In this document: piece by piece, positions 1-5,085 of the stretch
Position numbering within the stretch: position 1 is the first letter of the stretch
Layout: each line of letters begins with the position of its first letter
DNA from: Coriobacteriia bacterium
Lineage (GTDB): Bacteria > Actinomycetota > Coriobacteriia > Anaerosomatales > SLCP01
Direction of reading: 5' to 3'
DNA length: 5,085 nucleotides
Assembly: GCA_007123455.1 (NCBI GenBank)
Contig: SKKZ01000162.1
Location: 1-5,085 of the forward strand
Position numbers and translations under genes: made by a program
The notes under the pieces: model-generated
The model's database searches: none
What the model was told of the DNA's origin: nothing
What the model saw: only the letters and a program-made list of their open reading frames with translations

Positions 1-484
1 CAAGCGTCAGACCGGCCGATACCGAGAGGCTGATCCAGCCGAGCGCCCATCCCCTGCGGCGTGGAGCGAAGGTCCTGGTTACCAGCGCCGGTCCGGCTGC
101 AAACATCGCAGAGGCTCCGACGGCCTGTAGCACGCGGGCAGCGATCAGCCACCCGAGCGAGGGGGCCAGCGCACACAGTGCGGAGCCCGTCCCGAACACA
201 AGAAAGCCCGAAACGTAGATACGCCTCAGCCCCAGTATGTCGCTCAGTCGACCCATCGTAAGGACGAGGGAAGCCGTGGTGAGGACGTAGGCGGTCGCGA
301 CCCAACCGGCCGCCGAGATGCGGGCGCCGAAGTCTGCTGCGATAGCAGGCAGGGCAATGTTCACGATGCTCGAGTCGAGCGGCGCGATGAACGTTCCGGC
401 AACGAGAGTGATGAGCACGATCCGCTCATCGAGGGTGTGCTCTACGCAGGCGGGCGCTGCGTCTTTGTCCCCTCTCCTCGCCAT
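1..484 (-). CDS. DHA2-family MFS drug/H+ antiporter, N-terminal part (cut by left window edge)
   Basis: This is the first 161 codons of a major facilitator transporter; the C-terminal part lies beyond base 1. After a short charged cytosolic N-terminus, hydrophobic helices lie at about residues 22-45, 57-77, 88-108 and 112-134, with a fifth starting near 145. Seen motifs fit the 14-helix drug:H+ antiporter (DHA2, EmrB/QacA-like) group: the end of helix 1 reads LDSSIVNIALPAI (residues 36-48, motif D1); loop 2-3 has motif A as GRLSDILGLRR (78-88); helix 4 has motif B with Arg117, Gln120, Gly123 and Ala124. The frame breaks off in helix 5, where the motif C Gly-Pro should follow. By family knowledge such proteins export lipophilic drugs, dyes or metabolites using the proton gradient; the substrate cannot be read here. 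ATG at 484 is preceded by AAAGGGG (488-494) at a rather short spacing. It diverges from the protease gene, and the operator-like palindrome lies upstream. Confident as to family, not substrate. Confidence 0.9.
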   Translation of the reverse strand, partial: MARRGDKDAAPACVEHTLDERIVLITLVAGTFIAPLDSSIVNIALPAIAADFGARISAAGWVATAYVLTTASLVLTMGRLSDILGLRRIYVSGFLVFGTGSALCALAPSLGWLIAARVLQAVGASAMFAAGPALVTRTFAPRRRGWALGWISLSVSAGLTL

Positions 485-532
485 GTTCCCCTTTCGGCCC
501 CCGGATGTGGTCGTTACATGCAGTTTCCCACA

Positions 533-557
533 CCCGAACGGACCGTTCCGTTTCGGG
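533..557. promoter_or_regulatory. Palindromic operator-like site (TetR-type candidate)
   Basis: Bases 536-548 read GAACGGACCGTTC, a perfect inverted repeat of six bases around a central A. A further CCGTT half-site follows directly at 548-552, and the whole of 533-557 can also fold as CCCGAACGGA paired with TCCG-t-TTCGGG (ten pairs, one bulged T, four-base loop). Short palindromes of the ACGG-n-CCGT kind upstream of a drug exporter are typical of TetR/AcrR-family operators; that is family knowledge. No regulator gene is in the window, so assigning it to the transporter rather than to the protease is inference. It has no T-run, so it is a poor terminator. Confidence 0.5.
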
Positions 558-559
558 CA

Positions 560-565
560 TACAAT
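560..565 (+). promoter_or_regulatory. Possible -10 box for the htrA-like gene
   Basis: TACAAT matches the sigma-70-type -10 consensus at five of six positions and lies about 70 bases ahead of the protease start codon. No recognisable -35 hexamer lies 16-18 bases upstream; that spot is occupied by the palindrome, so an activator or an alternative sigma factor is possible. Weak, single-element evidence. Confidence 0.3.
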
Positions 566-634
566 GTGCTGAGGAACGTAGCATATGCAAGACACGAACG
601 CCCTTGAGAAAGGGCCGACTCACTGAGGTGGAAT

Positions 635-1939
635 ATGAGTTCTGAGCATCCCGAGAGCCCCGCGCCCCGCGCGCCTGATGATACAACTGCGCCGGCTGTG
701 CCTCCCTCAACGGCGCCGCCGGTCGATTCGCCCGAGGCTGATGCCGAGCCGCGGCGAAGTGTCTCCCCCGGCGCTGTCGTCGCCATCTCCCTCGCCGTCG
801 CACTGTTCACCGGTGCGATCGCAGGTGGCTTCGGCGGCTTCGCCGGTGCGTGGATCGCAACGCACGGGCGTGATGCGGGAGCCGCGACGGTGCGAGTTGT
901 CCCGCCGGAGACCGACGAGCCGGTCGTAGCCGCCGCCGCAGCCGCACTACCGAGCGTGGTCAACATCGACGTCTCCGCATCCGTGACTTCCGACGACGCC
1001 GAAAGCCTGCCCGAGAGCCATCCTGGCATCCCGAGGCGTGGAAACGGCTCGGGTGTGGCATTCCTGTCGGCCGATGACGGCGGGACCTACATTTTGACCA
1101 ACGCGCATGTTGTCGAGAACGCCGAGACGATCTTCGTAACCGGGATCGACCGCGAGCGAAGGGTGGCCGAACTCATCGGCGCGGACGCCGAAACGGACAT
1201 CGCCGTCGTCAAGATCACAGCGGCGCTTGGCCAGATCGAGCTCGGTGACTCGGATGCCATTGACGTCGGCCAGTCGGCTACAGCCATCGGTTCGCCATTC
1301 GGCCTCTCGCACTCGGTGACCTCGGGAGTCATCTCGGCGATCGGGCGCTCGCTGCCGGGCGGAGCGGCCGGAATGCGCAGTATCTATCCGCTCGTAGACG
1401 TCATCCAGACCGATGCGGCCATCAACCCGGGTAACTCCGGCGGGGCACTCGTCGACCGCGCCGGTCGCCTCATCGGTGTGAACACCGCAATCTACTCTGA
1501 CACGGGTGCGAGCGGCGGAATCGGCTTCGCCGTGCCGGTCAACACTGCGATTCGCATCGCGGAGCAGTTGATCGAGACCGGCGAGGCACAACACCCGTTC
1601 CTGGGTGTCGTCGGACAGGACGTCACGCCTGAGTTCGCGGCCACCGAGGGCCTCGCCGTGGACGAAGGTGCGTACGTCGTCGAGCCGATCGAGGGCACGA
1701 AAGCCGAGGAGGCCGGTATCGAGTCCGGTGACGTGATAGTGGCACTTGACGGCACGCCGATCCGCTCGATGGATGATTTGCTGCTCCAGGTCCGTCGTAA
1801 CGCGATCGGAGAGCGTGTGACGCTCGAGATATACCGTGGCGACACGCTCATCGAGGTGGAGATGGAAGTCGGAATCAAGCCCGATCGCCTCGAGATGCCG
1901 GAGCCCCTGCCCCTTCCTGAGATGGACGAGCCGGAGTAG
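635..1939 (+). CDS. HtrA/DegP-like membrane-anchored serine protease with PDZ domain
   Basis: This 434-residue protein has the S1C (HtrA) protease layout. Residues 1-45 are a Pro/Ala/Glu-rich, probably cytosolic tail; about 46-76 form one Gly/Ala-rich transmembrane helix; the trypsin-like domain spans about 100-315 and a single PDZ domain about 322-414. The catalytic triad is visible: His158 in LTNAHVV, Asp188 in TDIAVVK and Ser268 in GNSGGAL. GSPFGLSHSVTSGVIS (219-234) and GIGFAVP (295-301) are further family signatures. The active domain should lie outside the cytoplasmic membrane, degrading or refolding damaged envelope proteins, with PDZ binding exposed C-termini. The tail after the PDZ is Pro/Glu-rich and acidic (IKPDRLEMPEPLPLPEMDEPE region, 414-434). 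There are no cysteines. ATG at 635 follows GAGGTGG (625-631). It appears monocistronic, bounded by a divergent gene upstream and a hairpin terminator downstream. Whether it corresponds to DegP, DegS or an actinobacterial PepD/HtrA paralogue cannot be told. Confidence 0.95.
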   Translation: MSSEHPESPAPRAPDDTTAPAVPPSTAPPVDSPEADAEPRRSVSPGAVVAISLAVALFTGAIAGGFGGFAGAWIATHGRDAGAATVRVVPPETDEPVVAAAAAALPSVVNIDVSASVTSDDAESLPESHPGIPRRGNGSGVAFLSADDGGTYILTNAHVVENAETIFVTGIDRERRVAELIGADAETDIAVVKITAALGQIELGDSDAIDVGQSATAIGSPFGLSHSVTSGVISAIGRSLPGGAAGMRSIYPLVDVIQTDAAINPGNSGGALVDRAGRLIGVNTAIYSDTGASGGIGFAVPVNTAIRIAEQLIETGEAQHPFLGVVGQDVTPEFAATEGLAVDEGAYVVEPIEGTKAEEAGIESGDVIVALDGTPIRSMDDLLLQVRRNAIGERVTLEIYRGDTLIEVEMEVGIKPDRLEMPEPLPLPEMDEPE

Positions 1940-1964
1940 AGACGTCACACGAAGCGATTGCAGA

Positions 1965-1992
1965 GAAAGACCCCGCCCCGGCGGGGTCTTTC
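1965..1992. terminator. Bidirectional intrinsic terminator between convergent genes
   Basis: A 12-base-pair perfect stem, GAAAGACCCCGC paired with GCGGGGTCTTTC around the loop CCCG, starts 25 bases after the protease stop codon and lies about 40 bases beyond the stop of the convergent cytochrome gene. Because A's flank one side and T's the other, each strand ends in a short T-rich run (TCTTT), so the hairpin can serve both transcripts. The remaining bases of the 91-base gap between the genes show nothing else. Confidence 0.85.
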
Positions 1993-2030
1993 CGCTTCGC
2001 TGCGAAAGAGCATGGCGCGTGACGCAACGT

Positions 2031-3374
2031 CTACGAGGTGCGGGAGCGCAAACCGAAGAAGACGAGGATGCCCACTATGACCACGAGCCCGGCAATCAAT
2101 ATGCCGAGCAGCAGTCCGTTCCCGCTCTGCGCGCCGGGAACGGCGCGAGTGGCCGCAGCGGCCTCCTCGGACGACGTGTAGACCGCGTGCGTCACCGACG
2201 CCATGGTGGTCGTCGGAATCTCGACACCGGCGGCCTCGGCGAACTCCTCGCTACACGACCGGTAGTAAAGGGTGGCGCTGATGGTAAGGGGGCCTTCCGC
2301 CGGCATCGCAGCGTCCCAGACGTTCTCGACCGACTCGCGAGGCGGAATACGATCGTCGCTCTCTACCGCAACGGCGTTCCAGACATCCGCAGGCGAGTTG
2401 CCGTCGGCATCGCTGAACACCGTATGGAACTCCCGCTTCCCGATGAGCGTCTCCTGCCCGTCAGGTCCCGTTGCCACGACCTCGAGCCACATCCGGCGGA
2501 CATCGGTGAGCCCGGTCGGGAGGTAATGGCCCGCGCCGATGTTGGTGATGCGCACGACTGCGGGGACCGTGGAGCCTCCCTCGACGATCTCAGGCGTCTC
2601 GAGCTCGACCTTCGCCGCCGCCTGGAGGCGCTCTTCGGCGAGCACGGCATCGCCTAGCCCGACATTGGCCCCGGCGAACGTCATCGTGTATATATGCTCG
2701 CGCTCCGGACCCCCCGCGGCGGCCACACCCGGGTTGGGCTTGGTCACGCCGGGACCCGGAGTCATGTGGCAGTCCTGGCAGGTGATTCCCTCATCGGCAT
2801 ACGGACTGGCGGCCCACTCGGTGTATGTCGATTCGAGGTCCAGGCCGTTGACCGGATGGTAGACGTTGTGGCAAGAGCCACAGAACTCCGCGCTTGTATG
2901 GAACTCGGAGTACGCCGTCGGGTGGAACGAGGAGACGGCATCGTCGAACTGGGCGCGCATCGTGCCGTCTGGCTCCACGACGATCGCGTTGTTGCCGATG
3001 CGCCCTTCCTCCCGACCGGTGATCTGATGGCAAAGGCTGCACGTCACACCTTCGCCGCCCTGGGGTGAGAACTCTCCAGTTGCGAACTCGCCGGCCATCA
3101 TCGCGACAGCACCGTGACACGACTCGCAGAACGGGCCTATCGCGCCGTCGGTGTCCGCGTTCGCCTGCTCGAGTTTGTAGAGGTACAGGGGATCGGTGAG
3201 GGCCTTCGAATGCATCGTCTGCTCCCACTGCGCCACGAGCCCGCCGTGACAGCCACATGACGTGGACGGCAGGAACAAGTCGGCAGGATACTCGGGAAGT
3301 GCGACGGCTGCTGTGGAGGCGAGGGCTGCGAACGTCACCGCAAGGACGAACGCGCGAGCGAACATATTCTTCAT
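2031..3374 (-). CDS. Secreted, C-terminally anchored multiheme cytochrome c (cytochrome c554-like)
   Basis: This 447-residue protein starts with a signal peptide (Lys2, hydrophobic about 5-25, likely cleavage near the Ala/Leu-Pro at 25-27). Four canonical heme c sites follow: CESCH (83-87), CSLCH (112-116), CGSCH (165-169) and CQDCH (199-203). A fifth, first site is irregular, C40-G-C42-H43, yet keeps the usual following pattern of Trp50 and His55 (MHSKA). The block TYTEW...GITCQDCHM (183-204) is typical of cytochrome c554-like multiheme proteins. Residues about 255-370 look like a beta-sandwich domain with NIGAGHYLPTG (278-288), also common in this group. A single hydrophobic helix (about 420-440) with a basic end anchors it outside the membrane. 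Expected role: extracytoplasmic electron transfer; donor, acceptor and any catalysis are unknown. No quinol oxidase or cytochrome-maturation gene is in the window. ATG at 3374 is chosen over Met4 because of AAGGGAG nine bases upstream. Confidence 0.92.
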   Translation of the reverse strand: MKNMFARAFVLAVTFAALASTAAVALPEYPADLFLPSTSCGCHGGLVAQWEQTMHSKALTDPLYLYKLEQANADTDGAIGPFCESCHGAVAMMAGEFATGEFSPQGGEGVTCSLCHQITGREEGRIGNNAIVVEPDGTMRAQFDDAVSSFHPTAYSEFHTSAEFCGSCHNVYHPVNGLDLESTYTEWAASPYADEGITCQDCHMTPGPGVTKPNPGVAAAGGPEREHIYTMTFAGANVGLGDAVLAEERLQAAAKVELETPEIVEGGSTVPAVVRITNIGAGHYLPTGLTDVRRMWLEVVATGPDGQETLIGKREFHTVFSDADGNSPADVWNAVAVESDDRIPPRESVENVWDAAMPAEGPLTISATLYYRSCSEEFAEAAGVEIPTTTMASVTHAVYTSSEEAAAATRAVPGAQSGNGLLLGILIAGLVVIVGILVFFGLRSRTS

Positions 3375-3383
3375 TGTGCGGCG

Positions 3384-3390
3384 CTCCCTT
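3384..3390 (-). promoter_or_regulatory. Shine-Dalgarno of the multiheme cytochrome gene
   Basis: Read on the minus strand this is AAGGGAG, nine bases before ATG 3374. It favours that start over the in-frame ATG three codons later, which would lie 18 bases away and lose the Lys2 that begins the signal peptide. Confidence 0.7.
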
Positions 3391-3423
3391 CGAGCAGCAA
3401 ACCGTGAACGGCATCCCGATGTG

Positions 3424-3429
3424 ATTGTA
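3424..3429 (-). promoter_or_regulatory. Possible -10 box for the cytochrome gene
   Basis: On the minus strand this reads TACAAT, the same hexamer as the one before the protease gene. It would give a leader of roughly 40 bases. No good -35 hexamer lies 16-18 bases upstream, so the call rests on one element only. Confidence 0.3.
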
Positions 3430-3533
3430 CTTCATAACGAGAGTGGACAGCCGCCTCCGGGGGCGTGACATAGGCGTAGATTTGGGCAAGTATCCCGGTA
3501 CAGCATCGTTCGTCAGAGGGCCCCGCCTTCGAG

Positions 3534-3538
3534 AGGAG
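3534..3538 (+). promoter_or_regulatory. Shine-Dalgarno that sets the rubrerythrin start
   Basis: AGGAG lies six bases before ATG 3545, within the purine run GAGAGGAGAG. It supports the short form of the protein, which starts MVEKFRCKVCG directly before the rubredoxin cysteines. The 40 in-frame codons further upstream are part of the intergenic region. Confidence 0.85.
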
Positions 3539-3544
3539 AGCGTT

Positions 3545-4051
3545 ATGGTCGAGAAGTTTCGCTGTAAGGTATGTGGGTACTACCATGTCGGTCCGGCTCC
3601 CGACACTTGCCCCGTGTGCGGCGCATCGAAGCAGATGTTCGTGGAATACGACGGGCCCGGCGACCTCACGGGTACCAAGACCCTCGAGAACCTCAAGGCG
3701 GCTTTCGCCGGCGAGTCGCAGGCGAACCGTATGTACACGCTCTTCTCCCGCATCGCGGAGCTCGAGGGCTACCCGGATGCGAAGGCTGCGTTCGATCGGG
3801 CCAGAGAAGAAGAGACGGCCCACGCCCTCGGACACCTGGCCTATATGGGCGGGTTCGGCTCGACCGCAGAGAATCTCGGAAAAGCGATCGCCGGTGAGGA
3901 CTACGAGTACGAGAGCATGTATCCCGAGTTCGCCGCTGCCGCCGAAGAAGAGGGCTTCGACGATATCGCGTTCTACTTCCGCTCGGTAGGGCGCTTCGAG
4001 AAAGAGCACCGCGAGGAGTACAGAGACGCAGCCGAGGGCGTCGGCGAGTAG
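3545..4051 (+). CDS. Reverse rubrerythrin (N-terminal rubredoxin domain + diiron ferritin-like domain)
   Basis: This 168-residue cytosolic protein has the domains in reverse order to classical rubrerythrin. Residues 1-36 form a rubredoxin-like domain with Cys7-x2-Cys10 and Cys22-x2-Cys25 binding one iron. Residues about 45-163 are the four-helix ferritin-like domain. Likely diiron ligands, by alignment to the known rubrerythrin pattern, are Glu57 in GESQAN, Glu90 and His93 in EETAH, Glu118 and Glu121 in GEDYEYESMYPEF, and Glu152 and His155 in FEKEH. Reverse rubrerythrins of anaerobes such as Clostridium reduce hydrogen peroxide (and oxygen) to water with electrons from NADH via a rubredoxin reductase; no reductase gene is visible here. 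A preceding AGGAG fixes the ATG. It is divergent from the cytochrome and is followed after one base by the rlmN-type gene, so the two probably share a transcript. The family is clear; the reaction is inferred from relatives. Confidence 0.93.
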   Translation: MVEKFRCKVCGYYHVGPAPDTCPVCGASKQMFVEYDGPGDLTGTKTLENLKAAFAGESQANRMYTLFSRIAELEGYPDAKAAFDRAREEETAHALGHLAYMGGFGSTAENLGKAIAGEDYEYESMYPEFAAAAEEEGFDDIAFYFRSVGRFEKEHREEYRDAAEGVGE

Positions 4052-4052
4052 C

Positions 4053-5085
4053 GTGACGGTCGACCCTCCGCCATCGATCGGAGTGGCGGCTCTGGACCGC
4101 CGCGGGCTTGAGGAGTGGCTCTCCGGACAGGACGAGCCCGGCTTCAGGGCGGGCCAGATCATTCGATGGCTCTACCAGCGTGGTGCCGCCTCCTACGACG
4201 AGATGACAGATCTGCCGGCCGGCCTGCGGGAGACACTCGCAGGCCGGCTACCGATCGTGCGGCCACTACTCGAGGCGCGCGAGACCTCGCAGGCCGACGG
4301 CACACGCCGTTACCTCTGGCGGTTGGCCGACGGCGTCACGGTCGAGAGCGTCGGCCTGCCCTCAAGCGACCGGCTCACGGTCTGCTTCTCGACACAGGCA
4401 GGATGCGCTATGGGATGCTCGTTCTGTGCGACCGGCGAGAACGGCCTGGTGCGCGACCTCGGCCCCGGAGAGATGGTCGACCAGGTGCGCCTCGTCGGTG
4501 AGGACTTCGGCCTGCGAATCACCAACGCCGTGGCGATGGGGCAGGGTGAGCCGTTCGCGAACTACGAGGCCACGCTCGGCGGCCTGCGTCTCATGAACGA
4601 TCCCGACAGCCTCGGCATCGGTGCGCGACACCTCACCGTGTCTACCTGTGGCCTGATAGCCGGCATCGAGCGGTTCTCCTTCGAGGCCGAACAGTTCACG
4701 CTCGCAGTCTCGCTGCACTCGGCGATCCAGGAAACGCGCGATGCGCTCATGCCCGCCCTGCGCACACAGACGCTTCCCCGCCTGAGGCGCGCTTTGCAGC
4801 ACTATGCCGAGCGGACCGGGCGGCGCCCGTCGCTCGAATACGCCCTCGTGGCGGGCGTCAACGATACCGCCGAAGAGTTGACCGCTCTGGCCCGCTTCTG
4901 CACCGGGCTGCTATGCCACGTCAACCTCATCCCGGTCAACCCGGTCGAGGCCACCGGACTCGATCGCCCGCCCGACGCACGGGTCGGCGCCTTCCTGAAC
5001 GGTCTTGCAGCCGCCGGCGTGCCGGCGACCGTACGTGCCGAGCGGGGCACCGACATCGAGGCTGCGTGTGGCCAGCTCACCCAGC
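4053..5085 (+). CDS. rlmN: RlmN-type radical SAM 23S rRNA (adenine2503-C2)/tRNA methyltransferase, C-terminus cut by right window edge
   Basis: Some 344 codons are present with no stop before the edge. The N-terminal substrate-binding domain (about 12-68; FRAGQIIRWLYQRG, DEMTDLPAGLRE) precedes a radical SAM barrel with Cys118-x3-Cys122-x2-Cys125 for the [4Fe-4S] cluster. All residues known to matter in E. coli RlmN have counterparts at matching spacing: Glu98 (E105), Cys111 (C118) and the methyl-carrying Cys339 in EAACGQL (C355). Other signatures are VSTCGL (196-201), SLHSA (220-224) and NLIPVNPVE (291-299). The SAM-binding motif reads MGQGEP (162-167), where E. coli has MGMGEP. The family methylates C2 of A2503 in 23S rRNA and of A37 in some tRNAs. 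The GTG start is one base after the rubrerythrin stop and is the first start codon in frame after an in-frame stop. It has only a weak ribosome site (GAGGGCG at 4034-4040), which suggests translational coupling. GTG 4083 is the alternative. By homology about 15-30 residues are missing. Confidence 0.93.
   Translation, partial: MTVDPPPSIGVAALDRRGLEEWLSGQDEPGFRAGQIIRWLYQRGAASYDEMTDLPAGLRETLAGRLPIVRPLLEARETSQADGTRRYLWRLADGVTVESVGLPSSDRLTVCFSTQAGCAMGCSFCATGENGLVRDLGPGEMVDQVRLVGEDFGLRITNAVAMGQGEPFANYEATLGGLRLMNDPDSLGIGARHLTVSTCGLIAGIERFSFEAEQFTLAVSLHSAIQETRDALMPALRTQTLPRLRRALQHYAERTGRRPSLEYALVAGVNDTAEELTALARFCTGLLCHVNLIPVNPVEATGLDRPPDARVGAFLNGLAAAGVPATVRAERGTDIEAACGQLTQ

Larger units (their letters stand above)
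485..634. other. Divergent intergenic region between MFS transporter and htrA-like gene
   Basis: This 150-base stretch separates two genes transcribed away from each other, so it should hold both promoters. It contains the palindrome/hairpin at 533-557, a TACAAT hexamer at 560-565 and a GAGGTGG Shine-Dalgarno at 625-631 for the plus-strand gene. On the minus strand a weak -10-like TGTAAC occurs at 513-518, and its expected -35 position falls on the palindrome. No small ORF with a convincing ribosome site was seen. Confidence 0.7.
3375..3544. other. Divergent intergenic region between cytochrome and rubrerythrin genes
   Basis: These 170 bases should hold the promoters of both diverging genes. 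Found here are the two Shine-Dalgarno sites and one -10-like hexamer on the minus strand. I saw no convincing -35/-10 pair for the rubrerythrin, no AT-rich PerR-like palindrome and no small gene with its own ribosome site. Confidence 0.6.

Noticed and set aside
947..1948. A 333-codon open frame antisense to the protease gene
   Set aside because: Arg/Asp-rich composition, no recognisable domain and no ribosome site; it is the usual antisense shadow of a GC-rich gene with an obvious catalytic triad on the other strand.
2031..2130. A sortase (LPxTG) anchoring signal at the cytochrome C-terminus
   Set aside because: The C-terminus has a hydrophobic helix followed by Arg residues, but no LPxTG-like motif before it (the stretch reads AVPGAQSGNG), so simple membrane anchoring is preferred.
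1836..2657. A 273-codon plus-strand frame running from the protease end across the terminator into the cytochrome gene
   Set aside because: It crosses a strong terminator, overlaps two well-supported genes and has Arg-rich, low-information sequence.
3243..3258. A frameshift as the explanation of the short CGCH heme site
   Set aside because: The reading frame continues unbroken on both sides with correct signal peptide and downstream heme sites, so at most a whole codon is missing, not a frameshift.
3450..3472. A small GC-rich hairpin (CGCC...GGCG) in the cytochrome-rubrerythrin intergenic region
   Set aside because: Only four pairs and no T-run; expected by chance at this GC content.
2791..3489. 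A 232-codon minus-strand frame overlapping the cytochrome and its upstream region
   Set aside because: It is the +1-shifted shadow of the cytochrome reading frame; the real frame has the signal peptide and heme motifs.
3425..3544. A 40-codon N-terminal extension of the rubrerythrin starting at TTG 3425
   Set aside because: The strong AGGAG six bases before ATG 3545 and the family's usual start just before the first rubredoxin cysteines favour the short form. The extension is Arg-rich and covers the intergenic promoter region.
3371..4162. A 263-codon minus-strand frame antisense to the rubrerythrin
   Set aside because: It is antisense to a gene with complete rubredoxin and diiron motifs, and has no domain of its own.

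Overview
The window is a high-GC bacterial chromosome segment with five protein genes, two of them cut by the window edges. No RNA gene, insertion sequence, CRISPR array or integrase was seen. The high GC content, the Gram-positive-like cytochrome with its own C-terminal membrane anchor, the proline-rich cytosolic tail on an HtrA-type protease, and a reverse rubrerythrin together suggest an anaerobic or microaerophilic actinobacterium, possibly of the Coriobacteriia / Anaerosomatales (OPB41) kind. That taxonomic placement is an inference from gene content, not a database result.

Layout. Bases 1-484 (minus) hold the N-terminal third of a DHA2-type (14-helix) drug/H+ antiporter that leaves the window on the left. 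A 150-base divergent intergenic region (485-634) carries a perfect 13-base palindrome resembling a TetR-family operator, a possible -10 box and the Shine-Dalgarno of the next gene. Bases 635-1939 (plus) encode a membrane-anchored HtrA/DegP serine protease with a PDZ domain. A strong GC-rich hairpin (1965-1992) sits between this gene and the convergent one and probably terminates both. Bases 2031-3374 (minus) encode a secreted, membrane-anchored multiheme cytochrome c of the c554-like group. It has four canonical CXXCH sites and a fifth, first site shortened to C-G-C-H. A 170-base divergent region (3375-3544) separates it from a short plus-strand operon: a reverse rubrerythrin (3545-4051) followed one base later by an RlmN-type radical SAM rRNA/tRNA methyltransferase (4053 to the right edge, lacking only its last residues).

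How the genes fit together. Most of the window concerns the cell envelope and stress: drug efflux, envelope protein quality control, electron transfer outside the membrane, and peroxide detoxification. The rubrerythrin-rlmN pair looks co-transcribed and perhaps translationally coupled, linking a peroxide-reducing diiron enzyme to an oxygen-sensitive [4Fe-4S] enzyme. I see no wholly new system. The points most worth checking are the CX1CH heme site, the operator-like palindrome and the tight rubrerythrin-rlmN coupling.
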